From: Robiginitomaculum sp.
GTDB taxonomy: Bacteria; Pseudomonadota; Alphaproteobacteria; Caulobacterales; Maricaulaceae
Reading direction: 5' to 3'
Length of the DNA stretch: 64,000 nucleotides
Assembly (NCBI GenBank): GCA_021647375.1
Contig: JAKIUV010000004.1
Span: 6,059-70,058 of the forward strand
The translations under genes were made by a program, and so were the position numbers. The notes under the pieces were generated by a model. The model was not told the origin of the DNA and searched no databases. It saw only the letters and a list, made by a program, of their open reading frames with translations. Numbering within the stretch: the first letter of the stretch is position 1; each line of letters opens with the position of its first letter. Below, piece after piece: positions 1 through 8,220 of the stretch.

Positions 1-552
1 ATTGTCGCCGCAAACCATAATAGCCATATTGATACGCTGATTTTACTGTCCCTGTTTTCGTCGCGGGTATTGCCAGATGTGCGCCCCGTGGGGGCAGCAG
101 ATCATTTCCTGCGCACCAGAACCCTAAGCTGGGTTTCGCGGTATATCATCGGCATGATCCCTATACACCGCAAAAATTCTGGCTCCGGCGAAGACCTATT
201 GGCGGACTGTAAAACCGCCATGGCGGACGGCAAAATACTGGTCATATTCCCCGAAGGCACACGGGGCGAAGCCGAAGAAATGGAAGATTTCAAAACCGGT
301 GTCGCAAGGCTGGCCGCAGAGTTCCCGGACGCCCCCGTCACCCCCGTCTATATCCAAGGCGCAGGCCGGGTCATGCCGCGCGGCTCCAAGCTACTCGTCC
401 CGTTCAATTGCACCGCCGTCATCGGCAAGCCAATCAGATGGAGTGATGAGGGTGCAGACGGGCAGGGGAGCGAAAAATACAAATTCATGAAAAACCTGAA
501 AACCACAATCAAGGAATTAAGCCAAGACGCCCCCCCTATGCAGTGGGACTAA
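1..552 (+). CDS. 1-acyl-glycerol-3-phosphate acyltransferase family protein, 5'-truncated
   Basis: The reading frame is open from base 1, so the start codon lies upstream of the window and 183 residues are visible. The fragment opens with the PlsC-type catalytic motif NHNSHID (H-x4-D) and continues with FPEGTRG, which binds the phosphate of the acceptor in this family. Family knowledge says such enzymes acylate lysophosphatidic acid or related lysolipids at the inner membrane. The missing N-terminus would normally hold a membrane anchor, and some homologs are fused to a phosphatase domain there, which cannot be judged. The C-terminus is complete and ends in a TAA. Its specific acceptor is not deducible. 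The family assignment is secure. Confidence 0.85.
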   Translation: MVAANHNSHIDTLILLSLFSSRVLPDVRPVGAADHFLRTRTLSWVSRYIIGMIPIHRKNSGSGEDLLADCKTAMADGKILVIFPEGTRGEAEEMEDFKTGVARLAAEFPDAPVTPVYIQGAGRVMPRGSKLLVPFNCTAVIGKPIRWSDEGADGQGSEKYKFMKNLKTTIKELSQDAPPMQWD

Positions 553-651
553 GGGGCTGCGGGGACTGTGGGGTTAGGGTAATGGCTGAGAATTACCCCT
601 TAACATCCCTCAAATTACCAGCTACGCTTAACGCCAATTTGGGAGGTTATT

Positions 652-1710
652 ATGGATAGAGTTGTGCGGGCTAGTCTTTTGTTTATGGCCTTTGTACTTG
701 GGGCTTGGGTTCTTTATTGGATGCGGGATATTTTGGCGCCGTTTGCGTTGGCGGTTTTCTTTTGGTTGATTATTGATGCCTTTGCAAAATGGTTGGATAA
801 GAAGATTAGCTTCTTGCCTTATATGGCCACGCTCGGCATTGCGTTTTTTGTTGTGATTGCCAGCATGGTGGGCATTGGTCTGATCATCGCCGACACGGCC
901 TTTGATGTGGCCGCCAATGCCAATGATTACGAACACCGGCTTGGCGAAATTGTCAACCCGGTCATAGAGCGGTTTGGGGACGGCAGTTGGGACGGGCTTG
1001 ATGAGCGGTTTGGTATATCCACACGGGTGCAGGCTTTGCTCGGTGGTTTTGCCCGTTCCGTTCAGGGCGTGATGTCGAGCTTTGTATTTATTGCGCTTTA
1101 TGTGGTGTTCTTATTCGCGGCGCAAAATTCGTTCGGTAAGAAAATGCACGATCTCTGGCCGGACCCAGAAAAGCGCAAACAGGCGGCGCGGGTCGGGGAT
1201 CGTATCCGTGTCAGCATTGAAAAATATCTCGGTATTCAGACCCTGATGAGCATTATTATGACCGTGCTTAGCTTTGCGGTGATGAAAATGTTTGGGCTTG
1301 ATAATGCTTTGTTTTGGGCCTTGGTGATTTTTATCTTGAATTATATTCCGGTGGTCGGGTCTGTGCTGGCCGGGATATTACCTGCCATGTTTGCGCTGGT
1401 GCAATTTGATACCCTGCTGCCCGTGGGCATTATGGCGGGGCTTTTGTTTTTTGTGCAATTCATTATCTCCAATACCGTACAGCCAAAAATGATGGGCGAT
1501 AGTATGAATTTATCGGCGCTGGTGGTGATATTATCCCTCGTGCTTTGGCAGGCCATGTGGGGCGGGGTCGGCGCGTTTCTCTCTGCGCCGCTTACGGTGA
1601 TTTTGATGATTATTTTGGCGCAATTCCCAACCACACGCTGGATAGCCGTGATGCTCTCGGCGGACGGTGACCCGGATATAAAAGAAAACAAACCTGCGCC
1701 GTCCATGTAA
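652..1710 (+). CDS. AI-2E family transporter (PerM/YdiK-like permease)
   Basis: A 352-residue polytopic membrane protein with hydrophobic segments near residues 7-45, 62-85, 145-165, 195-230, 235-270 and 300-335. This is the usual layout of the AI-2E/PerM family. The conserved C-terminal half includes NYIPVVGSVLAG near residue 235 and an SNTVQPKMMG stretch near 285. Members have been linked to export of autoinducer-2 or to Na+/H+ exchange, but most have no known substrate. A good Shine-Dalgarno (GGGAGG) precedes the ATG. The gene ends four bases before the convergent IclR gene, so the two 3' ends nearly touch. The substrate here is unknown. Confidence 0.85.
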   Translation: MDRVVRASLLFMAFVLGAWVLYWMRDILAPFALAVFFWLIIDAFAKWLDKKISFLPYMATLGIAFFVVIASMVGIGLIIADTAFDVAANANDYEHRLGEIVNPVIERFGDGSWDGLDERFGISTRVQALLGGFARSVQGVMSSFVFIALYVVFLFAAQNSFGKKMHDLWPDPEKRKQAARVGDRIRVSIEKYLGIQTLMSIIMTVLSFAVMKMFGLDNALFWALVIFILNYIPVVGSVLAGILPAMFALVQFDTLLPVGIMAGLLFFVQFIISNTVQPKMMGDSMNLSALVVILSLVLWQAMWGGVGAFLSAPLTVILMIILAQFPTTRWIAVMLSADGDPDIKENKPAPSM

Positions 1711-1714
1711 GCAA

Positions 1715-2485
1715 TTAACCCGCCAGTTCTTTTTGCATTTGGCTTTGATACTCAAGCAAGGTCGGCAAATACCGTTCTTTCAGTTCTGATATAGTCATTG
1801 CCGAGGCGATATAACGCATGGCAAGTGCGGCCAAAAAATGTCCGTCGCGCATAATGGGCAGGGCAATGGTGTTGGTCTTACCCGGCTCGTCCGCACGCGG
1901 CGAGCGGATATTGAGCGCATAGCCTTGCTCGCGGACATTGGCCAATAATTGCGACAAGCGTTCGGGCTGCCGCGACAAAACATTGGTGTCGTCTTCGACT
2001 TCGCGGCGCAGGGCGCTGACAACAACCTCGCGTTCAAGCTCATTACACGCCGCCAGATAAACATGCCCGGACGCGGTGGATAAGATGGGTAGTTTAAGGC
2101 CCTCGGAATAGTAGTCCAGCGCCAGCGGGCTATCGTAGTCAGTGGTAAAGCGCAAAGACATGCGGTTATTACGCGGCGCAATAATGGATATGGGCCATAT
2201 GACGGTCTTGGCCAGATCAATAGCCAGAGGCTTGACGATTTCAGAAAGCCAGGCGCTTTCGTAAAATCCAGACGACAGGTTTTTCACCAAGATTGTCAGC
2301 CCGTAGCGTCCATCTTGGTCGTCGCGGTACAGATAGCCAATAGAGCGCAAGTTTTCCAAAATCCGGTAGGTGGTAGTGCGTGGCAAGTCGATTTCCCGCG
2401 CCATTTCCGCCACGCTGAGCTTGCGCTTGGTGTTCAGTATTTTCAGAGCCAGTAAGCCTCTGTGTAATGACCGGATTTTATGCAA
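1715..2485 (-). CDS. IclR family transcriptional regulator
   Basis: This 256-residue protein has the IclR layout. A winged helix-turn-helix fills about residues 8-70, with a recognition helix in the LPRTTTYRILENL region. A GAF-like effector domain follows (about 80-250), containing the typical ILSTASGHVYLAA segment. The sequence resembles the MhpR-type branch that responds to aromatic acids; this is a similarity judgement by eye. The gene is divergent from the beta-propeller/VOC pair, and two palindromes lie in the shared promoter, so local regulation of that pair is the simplest reading. The ATG is preceded by GAGGGAG. The effector is not known. Confidence 0.88.
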   Translation of the reverse strand: MHKIRSLHRGLLALKILNTKRKLSVAEMAREIDLPRTTTYRILENLRSIGYLYRDDQDGRYGLTILVKNLSSGFYESAWLSEIVKPLAIDLAKTVIWPISIIAPRNNRMSLRFTTDYDSPLALDYYSEGLKLPILSTASGHVYLAACNELEREVVVSALRREVEDDTNVLSRQPERLSQLLANVREQGYALNIRSPRADEPGKTNTIALPIMRDGHFLAALAMRYIASAMTISELKERYLPTLLEYQSQMQKELAG

Positions 2486-2561
2486 TGTGGTCTCCCTCAG
2501 ACTTTTCTATTCTCTCTATAATAGATGTCCAGCAGGTGGACTGTTAGGAAAACGGCATTAT

Positions 2562-2578
2562 TGACCATTATATGGTCA
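2562..2578. promoter_or_regulatory. Palindrome, candidate IclR operator
   Basis: TGACCAT-TAT-ATGGTCA is a perfect inverted repeat (7-bp arms, 3-bp centre) in the divergent promoter between the IclR gene and the beta-propeller gene. IclR proteins typically bind short palindromes of this size next to their own gene. Ten bases of it (TGACCATTAT) recur across the start codon of the gene at 2655. Binding is inferred from position and symmetry. Confidence 0.5.
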
Positions 2579-2588
2579 TTGAGATGGC

Positions 2589-2611
2589 AATCAAGCAGAG
2601 ATGGCTTGATT
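2589..2611. promoter_or_regulatory. Second palindrome in the divergent promoter
   Basis: AATCAAGC and GCTTGATT form perfect 8-bp arms around a 7-bp spacer, 10 bp downstream of the first palindrome and 43 bp before the ATG at 2655. It could be a second operator or a hairpin in the mRNA leader of the beta-propeller gene. Confidence 0.4.
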
Positions 2612-2654
2612 ATAGAGCGGATTTGGGCGCAAATAGTGGTATTGGAGAACAAAA

Positions 2655-3584
2655 ATGACCATTATCACCCCCGCAGACCTGACCCCTAACAATATTCAGT
2701 CCGTGAAATTAGAAACTGGCGACATATGTGTGGCTGCGACCTATGCGGTCGGCGAGCCGGATATTCGGCGCAATTCCGGGGCTGGGCGGGTCTTGGTTTA
2801 TGATAAAGACCTGAATTTGAAGGGGGCTTTGTGGACGGGCGAAACTGGCTTGGTTATCGGGGTTGAATATTGCGCCAAGAGTAAAACCCTGTTCGTAAGT
2901 GATACCTCAAGCCAGACCGTTAAGCGGTTCTCAAGGGCGGGCGATTTGCTACCGTCTTTCCCTGAACAACAAGGTAAACCGTTCTCGACCATGGAATTTA
3001 TGTCGGACGGCTCCCTCGTTATTGGCGAACATATTCACGGCGACAAACCGCCCTTTATTGGCAAAGGCGATATTTGTGTTTTTGACAAGGACGGCAAACA
3101 ATTACGGCGTCATAGCGTTGCCCATGACCCTGGAAAATTCGGTTTTCATGCCGTCACCAATATGGCGCTTAGCGCTGATGAAAGCACGGCGATTTATCTG
3201 TCGGAAACTGGCAAACGTATTATGCAATACGATTTGGCGGGTGGCGCGCAATTGCCCGACTTATTTGTATTTGGTGATAGCGGCGCGGATGTAGATAAAT
3301 TCACGGCAGGGATTGCGCGCACAAAAGACGACCATTTGCTCATCTCCCATGTCTATAGCGCCAGCCTTTATACCATGGGCGGGGAGCTATTGGCGGAATT
3401 TACCGATATTCCGAGAGACCGAGGTTGGGCAGCCCTATGGGCTTGCAATGACAGCACGTCCTTCCTCATCGGTAACTTTTTCACCGGGCATATGGAAAAA
3501 CGGAGCCTAGAAAATGGCGCGCTTTTGGGCGCAGTCGAAACCGGGCTTGTTTATAAGCTCTCCGAAATATGCGAGATAGGCTAG
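2655..3584 (+). CDS. Cytoplasmic beta-propeller protein (SMP-30/NHL-like)
   Basis: A 309-residue protein without signal peptide or membrane segment. It is built of repeated beta-rich blocks with motifs such as GAGRVLVYDKDLNL, KTLFVSDTSSQTV, GDICVFDKDG and STAIYLSETGKRI. These have the pattern of propeller blades seen in SMP-30/gluconolactonase and NHL/YncE proteins. Lactonase activity is possible but the metal ligands cannot be confirmed by eye. The start is supported by GGAG upstream. Its stop overlaps the VOC gene, so the two are probably one transcript under the divergent IclR regulator, which would fit a small catabolic unit. The substrate is unknown. Confidence 0.65.
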   Translation: MTIITPADLTPNNIQSVKLETGDICVAATYAVGEPDIRRNSGAGRVLVYDKDLNLKGALWTGETGLVIGVEYCAKSKTLFVSDTSSQTVKRFSRAGDLLPSFPEQQGKPFSTMEFMSDGSLVIGEHIHGDKPPFIGKGDICVFDKDGKQLRRHSVAHDPGKFGFHAVTNMALSADESTAIYLSETGKRIMQYDLAGGAQLPDLFVFGDSGADVDKFTAGIARTKDDHLLISHVYSASLYTMGGELLAEFTDIPRDRGWAALWACNDSTSFLIGNFFTGHMEKRSLENGALLGAVETGLVYKLSEICEIG

Positions 3585-4078
3585 TGCCGGATAAGGGGGC
3601 AGTTGCTGGTATTATCAGGCGGACGAGCTTCGTGGTCGCGGACGCCGAAGCCATTGCGAATTTCTACCAGCATGTATTTGGCTGGAAACGGTTTTATGAT
3701 AATGACACCCCGGTTGATGCCCGCTTTCCGCCCTGCGCGCCCGATGCGGCCTTGGCAAAAATCATTATCCTAAAGGCCAAAGACCCGGACATTGGTATGA
3801 TCGGCTTTATGGAATATCAGGATTTCAAGCCTGAAGCCTCGACCAATAAAGACAAGGCCAGTCTCGGCATTGGTGATCCTATTTTGGTGATTGAAGCGGC
3901 GGATATTGACGCGGTTTACGCCAAGGTCAAAACCACGGATGCGCGTCTGGTCACTGCGCCAATAAAATGGACGGTCAAAGACTATGCTGGCACTGGCCTC
4001 ATTCACCTTTGCACATTCTCGTTTTTTGACCCCATAGGCACATATGTCGAGGTTAATACTAGGTTAGGTCAGACTTAA
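3569..4078 (+). CDS. VOC (glyoxalase/bleomycin-resistance fold) family protein
   Basis: A 169-residue protein with the paired beta-alpha-beta-beta-beta modules of the vicinal oxygen chelate superfamily. The N-terminal module has FVVADAEAIANFYQHVFGW. The C-terminal half ends in FSFFDPIGTYVEV, where the final E is the usual metal ligand position. The start is uncertain. The ATG at 3569 overlaps the previous gene by 16 bases, while the GTG at 3584 overlaps its TAG by one base and would give 164 residues. Either way the genes look translationally coupled. Members act as glyoxalases, ring-cleaving dioxygenases or lactoylglutathione-like lyases, and the specific reaction is not visible. Confidence 0.75.
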   Translation: MRDRLVPDKGAVAGIIRRTSFVVADAEAIANFYQHVFGWKRFYDNDTPVDARFPPCAPDAALAKIIILKAKDPDIGMIGFMEYQDFKPEASTNKDKASLGIGDPILVIEAADIDAVYAKVKTTDARLVTAPIKWTVKDYAGTGLIHLCTFSFFDPIGTYVEVNTRLGQT

Positions 4079-4144
4079 AATATAATTATATTTCTTCTCC
4101 TTCTCCCATTTTTTATGGGGGAAGTACCCTATTCTTAGAGGGGG

Positions 4145-4290
4145 ATGGGGGCAGACGCTCTTGCGTCTCAACCATGGTATAGATTATTACGTGAGCTGAG
4201 AAGCGCACAAGAGTGCGCGCCTCCTTCGCCCGCCAAGAGGCGCCCACTCATTCGCGTCACAGGGCATTTGCCCTGCTTTGGCTCAAACCC
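4145..4290. repeat. Hairpin-rich intergenic spacer with a possible degenerate repeat copy
   Basis: The 237-bp spacer between the VOC gene and the DUF1499 gene holds several short inverted repeats: AGACGC/GCGTCT near 4153-4168, GCGCAC/GTGCGC near 4203-4218, and CAGGGCA/TGCCCTG near 4259-4274. The lower strand of about 4193-4240 resembles part of the dispersed repeat found upstream of sucB and lptE (shared GGAGGCG-GC-CTCTTG-GCGC pattern), but much more loosely. It lies between convergent genes and may also terminate transcription. No ORF is convincing here. Confidence 0.35.
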
Positions 4291-4315
4291 GTGAAAAACG
4301 GAGGAAGGAAAGGTA

Positions 4316-5089
4316 TTAGTTCCCCAATTTATCCCGAAATTTTCTGATCCGGTTGGCATTTGCACCAATGTCAGAACCGCCGACGCAGCTTACCGAGCGG
4401 ATGTCTAGAATAGAGCCGCCGCCTTCAGAAGGGCGGATGCGAATAATTACATCGTCCTTAAACCCGAACCAGAAACTGCTGTCTGTGGCTTCGATAATAC
4501 CCGTGTCCTCGGAACTGAAAGCCAGCTTCCAGCCCATGGCATTGACTGTCGATAGCGCACGCTTATAGAGGTCTGCGGCTTCGTCCGAAAACACCAATGT
4601 GCGCACATCCGGATAAGCTTTAACTTGAGCGGCGGAGACAAGTTTGTCGCTGTTTCCTATCGTTACCCCGACATAGTCCAGCGAATTGCTACACTGGACG
4701 CGCCTGTCAATAATGGCTTGGGTGAAGGTCGGGGGGGTCTGTGTGTCCGTGGTGATGTCGTGAATGAATGGTAGGTTTCTGGCTTTGGCTTTTATACTTT
4801 TACCAAAACCCATGCCAACAACTGGCACGGCGAGGCAGAGTAGAGCAACCAGCCAGTCTTTGCGCGGCTTGACAACAAATGCCAAAATCAGAGCGATGAG
4901 CGCAACACCAAATGCCAGCATCATTAATTTTGGGCCGTAGCCAACTGTCAATTTACCAAAGCCAAACTTCCAACCCCACAAACCCATCTTGGTGCCGAGC
5001 GCTGCGATCACGAAAAATACGGGTGTGAAGACGGTTAGGCCAATGGCCGCTTTCATAAAATACGATTTAATTTTTGCTAATTTATCCAT
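4316..5089 (-). CDS. DUF1499 domain membrane protein
   Basis: A 257-residue protein with three hydrophobic segments in the first 100 residues (about 13-33, 52-73 and 78-98) followed by a soluble domain. The domain carries the DUF1499 hallmarks TPPTFTQAI near residue 118, SFWFGFKDDVIIRIRP near 205-220 and VGGSDIGANANRIRKF near the C-terminus. Function is unknown in the family. In alphaproteobacteria it is a common conserved envelope-associated protein. The hypothetical gene at 5117-5680 lies 27 bases upstream on the same strand, so both probably form a transcript. Confidence 0.82.
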   Translation of the reverse strand: MDKLAKIKSYFMKAAIGLTVFTPVFFVIAALGTKMGLWGWKFGFGKLTVGYGPKLMMLAFGVALIALILAFVVKPRKDWLVALLCLAVPVVGMGFGKSIKAKARNLPFIHDITTDTQTPPTFTQAIIDRRVQCSNSLDYVGVTIGNSDKLVSAAQVKAYPDVRTLVFSDEAADLYKRALSTVNAMGWKLAFSSEDTGIIEATDSSFWFGFKDDVIIRIRPSEGGGSILDIRSVSCVGGSDIGANANRIRKFRDKLGN

Positions 5090-5116
5090 GATAAAACCCC
5101 TTTTGGTTTTGTCTGA

Positions 5117-5680
5117 TTAGTTGCTAAAAACCCGCATGATTTCCGTCCACAAGCCCGGTGCGAGTTTGTTCAGTACAAAAATAGCGATTAGGCTGAAAAG
5201 CAGTAAAAACAAAAATCCGCCGCCGCCGCTTCTCGCGTCGCCGCGTTTTCCCCAACCATCAACGCCTTTATTGCTGACGCGGGTAATACTGGTATTGTTC
5301 TGACTGTGGAGCATGGCTTCGATACGGTTGCGTTCTGAGCGGTCGCGTTGGTCGCGTTTGCGGACACGTGCCATATGGGATTCGGGGAAGGCGTCGCTAT
5401 TGCTTTTGCCGGAACGCAAGCGTTCTCGGGCTTGCTTACGCGCTCCGGAATGACCTTGGGCGTCACGTTTGTTTGAAGATTGCCGGGATGATTGTTCCTG
5501 GATTTTTTGTTGCAATAATTTTTGAACTTCAGCCCAGTTTTTTTGTCCGGAACCAGAATTAGAATCAGAACCAGATTGTGGCCCACCTGTTGGTTTTTTC
5601 GTTGATTTGCCGCCAACAATATTTTTGAAAATAGGAACAATCACAAAAATAAAGATTAGAAAAAATATAAAGCCGTCCAT
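5117..5680 (-). CDS. Hypothetical protein with hydrophobic segments at both ends
   Basis: I do not recognise this 187-residue protein. Residues 3-22 are strongly hydrophobic (FIFFLIFIFVIVPIF). A long polar, basic linker rich in Ser, Gly, Gln and Arg follows, and a C-terminal hydrophobic helix at about 160-178 is followed by a short tail. The middle is probably disordered, with a SHMARVRKRDQRDRSERNRIEAML stretch (split motif near residues 95-118) that could be helical. It is the first gene of a likely pair with the DUF1499 gene. A real gene is favoured by its uninterrupted length and position. Confidence 0.6.
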   Translation of the reverse strand: MDGFIFFLIFIFVIVPIFKNIVGGKSTKKPTGGPQSGSDSNSGSGQKNWAEVQKLLQQKIQEQSSRQSSNKRDAQGHSGARKQARERLRSGKSNSDAFPESHMARVRKRDQRDRSERNRIEAMLHSQNNTSITRVSNKGVDGWGKRGDARSGGGGFLFLLLFSLIAIFVLNKLAPGLWTEIMRVFSN

Positions 5681-5707
5681 AACCTACTCTCTACTATTTA
5701 CCGCTAC

Positions 5708-5737
5708 CTTAAGGGTAAAGTCATCTTAAGGGTAAAG
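5708..5737. repeat. Short tandem direct repeat at the pdxH 3' end
   Basis: The 13-mer CTTAAGGGTAAAG occurs twice, separated by four bases (5708-5720 and 5725-5737). The second copy encodes the last codons and stop of pdxH and the first lies just beyond. A slippage or local duplication past the stop codon explains it. Confidence 0.7.
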
Positions 5738-6370
5738 CCTGCGCTTTGTCCATGCATTAGAATCAGCGTCTTGTTCGAACAAAAGGCGGTCATGTAGGCG
5801 AAACGGACGGTCGCGCCAAAACTCAATTTGCTCCGGTAAAACTCGCCAGCCATTCCAGCCGGGCGGCAAAGGCACAGCGGCGCCCGCGAATTTATCCTTG
5901 GCCGTGTCTATGGCTTTCTCGAACACATTTCTAGTTTTCATGGTTTCGGATTGCCGAGATGCCCAAGCACCGATCTGGGAATCGCGTGGTCGGCTTGCGA
6001 AATATTTGCCAACTTCTAATTTGGTCAAAGGTTCAACGGTGCCGCGCACGCGCACTTGGCGCCGTAAAGATTTCCAGTGAAAATTGAGGGCGGCTTTAGG
6101 ATTATGTTTTAACTGCCCGCCCTTGGCGCTGCCTGCGTGGGAGTAAAACACAAACCCGCGCTCGTCCACGCCCTTAAGCAAAACCATGCGCACATCGGGT
6201 AGGCCGTTTTCATCTACGGTAGCAAGGGCCATTGCGTTCGGATCATTTGGCTCGCCGCTTTTAGCCTCCGCCATCCAAGTATCGAAAAGCGTGTAAGGGT
6301 TGTCGGCGCGGAACATGCGTTGCGTATTGGCCTTCGCCTGGTCTTTGTAAATTTTATCAGATTCTTTCAT
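5726..6370 (-). CDS. pdxH: Pyridoxamine 5'-phosphate oxidase
   Basis: A 214-residue FMN enzyme that oxidises pyridoxamine or pyridoxine 5'-phosphate to pyridoxal 5'-phosphate in the cytoplasm. Recognisable blocks are RMVLLKGVDERGFVFYSHAG (FMN binding), RGTVEPL, the FASRPRDSQIGAWASRQS segment, and the C-terminal WRVLPEQIEFW and RLHDRLLF followed by WTKRRLYP, which is the canonical end of PdxH. Length matches the family. The gene is divergent from the J-domain gene and aroC, an arrangement common in alphaproteobacteria. Confidence 0.95.
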   Translation of the reverse strand: MKESDKIYKDQAKANTQRMFRADNPYTLFDTWMAEAKSGEPNDPNAMALATVDENGLPDVRMVLLKGVDERGFVFYSHAGSAKGGQLKHNPKAALNFHWKSLRRQVRVRGTVEPLTKLEVGKYFASRPRDSQIGAWASRQSETMKTRNVFEKAIDTAKDKFAGAAVPLPPGWNGWRVLPEQIEFWRDRPFRLHDRLLFEQDADSNAWTKRRLYP

Positions 6371-6457
6371 TGTTAACCATGCTTGTTAGTGAGGTGTTTA
6401 CCATAGGGGGGATAATTATATCTGTCTATAATGGTGGGTGATAAAAGGGAGACACAA

Positions 6458-6673
6458 ATGACACGGCATCAGGCAATGATGACATTGGGGCTGAATATGA
6501 GTGCGCGTGAGGCCGATATTCGCACGGCGTGGCGCACAAAGGCAAAATTTTACCACCCCGATAGCCCCTATGGCAGTGTCAGTGCTTTCTTGCAATGCAA
6601 ACGCGCCTATGAGACCTTAATCCCGCCCGCCCCCCAAACTGTCCGTGTGCAAGCACGCTCTCGCGCAGTTTAG
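6458..6673 (+). CDS. Mini J-domain protein
   Basis: A 71-residue protein consisting of little more than a J-domain. Helix II carries ADIRTAWRTKAKFYHPDSP with the HPD motif needed to stimulate DnaK ATPase, followed by the CKRAYETLI helix. The ATG at 6458 is chosen over the one at 6431 because GGGAG sits seven bases upstream. There is no G/F region or zinc domain, so it is not DnaJ itself. A small J protein lies next to pdxH/aroC in several alphaproteobacteria. Its client is unknown. Confidence 0.78.
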   Translation: MTRHQAMMTLGLNMSAREADIRTAWRTKAKFYHPDSPYGSVSAFLQCKRAYETLIPPAPQTVRVQARSRAV

Positions 6674-6730
6674 CTTCACAAGTAAAAGAATTTGCTGGCT
6701 TGCGAAGCAAGGGTGCTTTAATCAAGCCCC

Positions 6731-7801
6731 ATGTCACATAACACATTCGGACATATGTTTAGGTTTACCAGCTGGGGCGAGAGCCACGGGCCTGCCATTG
6801 GCTGTGTGGTTGATGGGTGTCCGCCGGGGCTTGAGCTGGACGAAGCTTTCATCCAGACTTTCCTAGATAAGCGCCGCCCCGGTACATCAAAATTTGTCAC
6901 CCAGCGCCAAGAAGCCGACCAGGTGAAAATATTATCAGGCGTGTTTGAGGGTCGGACGACGGGCACGCCCATATCCTTGCTCATAGAAAACACCGACCAG
7001 CGCTCCCGCGATTATAGCGACATCAAAGATGTTTACCGTCCAGGTCATGCTGATTTTACTTATGATGCAAAATACGGGTTTCGAGATTATAGAGGCGGTG
7101 GGCGCTCCAGTGCGCGCGAAACGGCCATGCGGGTTGCTGCGGGTGCGGTGGCGCGAAAAGTTCTGGGGGATGATGTTATCATTCGCGGGGCGCTGACCCA
7201 AATGGGTAGCAAGATGATTGACGGTGATAATTGGGATTGGGACGAAATTGGCAATAATCCGTTCTTTTGCCCGGATAAATCTATGGCCGCTGAATGGGCT
7301 AAGTATCTAGACGGTATTCGCAAAGACGGTAATTCCGTCGGGGCGATTGTTGAAGTGCAAGCGGACGGGGTTCCGGCTGGCTGGGGTGCGCCTGTCTATG
7401 CAAAATTGGATACTGAAATCGCTGCCGCGCTGATGTCGATCAATGCGGCCAAGGGCGTCGAGATTGGTTCGGGTTTCGCCACGGCCAGCTTTAGCGGCAC
7501 CGACAATGCCGATGAAATTCGTATGCGGGACGGTAAGCCTATATTCTTGACCAATAATGCAGGCGGTATTTTGGGCGGCATTTCCAACGGTGATACCATT
7601 GTCGCGCGTATGGCCATCAAACCAACCTCGTCCATCCTGACGCCGCGCCAGACCATTACGCGCCAAGGCGAGGAAACAGAAATCCGCACCAAAGGGCGCC
7701 ACGACCCCTGCGTCGGTATCCGCGCCGTGCCTGTGGCAGAAGCCATGCTGGCTTGTGTGCTCGCGGATCAGAAATTACGCCATAGAGGGCAAGTTGGATA
7801 A
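6731..7801 (+). CDS. aroC: Chorismate synthase
   Basis: A 356-residue enzyme that converts 5-enolpyruvylshikimate-3-phosphate to chorismate using reduced FMN, the last step of the shikimate pathway. Family signatures are present: [21 protein letters not shown] at the N-terminus (about residues 11-31), [24 protein letters not shown] block near 117-138, and [17 protein letters not shown] near 325-341. Length is normal. Its TAA overlaps the ATG of the DCC gene (TAATG), so translation of the next gene is probably coupled. Confidence 0.96.
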   Translation: MSHNTFGHMFRFTSWGESHGPAIGCVVDGCPPGLELDEAFIQTFLDKRRPGTSKFVTQRQEADQVKILSGVFEGRTTGTPISLLIENTDQRSRDYSDIKDVYRPGHADFTYDAKYGFRDYRGGGRSSARETAMRVAAGAVARKVLGDDVIIRGALTQMGSKMIDGDNWDWDEIGNNPFFCPDKSMAAEWAKYLDGIRKDGNSVGAIVEVQADGVPAGWGAPVYAKLDTEIAAALMSINAAKGVEIGSGFATASFSGTDNADEIRMRDGKPIFLTNNAGGILGGISNGDTIVARMAIKPTSSILTPRQTITRQGEETEIRTKGRHDPCVGIRAVPVAEAMLACVLADQKLRHRGQVG

Positions 7802-8220
7802 TGCCGGAATATGACGACCGAAACCCGCTCGTGGTTTTTGACGGTATTTGTCATTTTTGCTCCCGCTCCATGCGCATTGTCTATAGCCACGAAAAAGATG
7901 TCCCAATATATTTCACGCCTACCCAATCTGAATTGGGCAAGGGTTTACTTGCTAAACACGGCCTTGACCCGGACGACCCAAGCTCGTTTTTATTTCTGTA
8001 TCAAGGGAAAGCCTGGACATCATCCAGCGCCGTCTTCGCTTTGGCAAAACTCTTAAAGGGCTGGCCGACATTGGTGCGGTTGTTCTGGATAGTTCCGCGC
8101 CCGCTCACAAATTGGGTCTATAAAACTTTCGCCCGTAACCGCTATAACTGGTTCGGCAAAAGCAAGGTTTGCTTGATACCTACGCCCGATATGAAATCTC
8201 GCCTACTGGATATGCCATGA
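7801..8220 (+). CDS. DCC family thiol-disulfide oxidoreductase-like protein
   Basis: A 139-residue protein of the DUF393/DCC family. It starts with the typical FDGICHFCSRSMR segment, in which the CxxC pair suggests a thioredoxin-like redox site. The family is named after this Asp-Cys-Cys pattern. The gene is sandwiched with overlaps on both sides (TAATG with aroC, ATGA with the next gene), so the three are probably one translationally coupled unit. No redox partner or substrate is known for most members. Confidence 0.8.
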   Translation: MPEYDDRNPLVVFDGICHFCSRSMRIVYSHEKDVPIYFTPTQSELGKGLLAKHGLDPDDPSSFLFLYQGKAWTSSSAVFALAKLLKGWPTLVRLFWIVPRPLTNWVYKTFARNRYNWFGKSKVCLIPTPDMKSRLLDMP

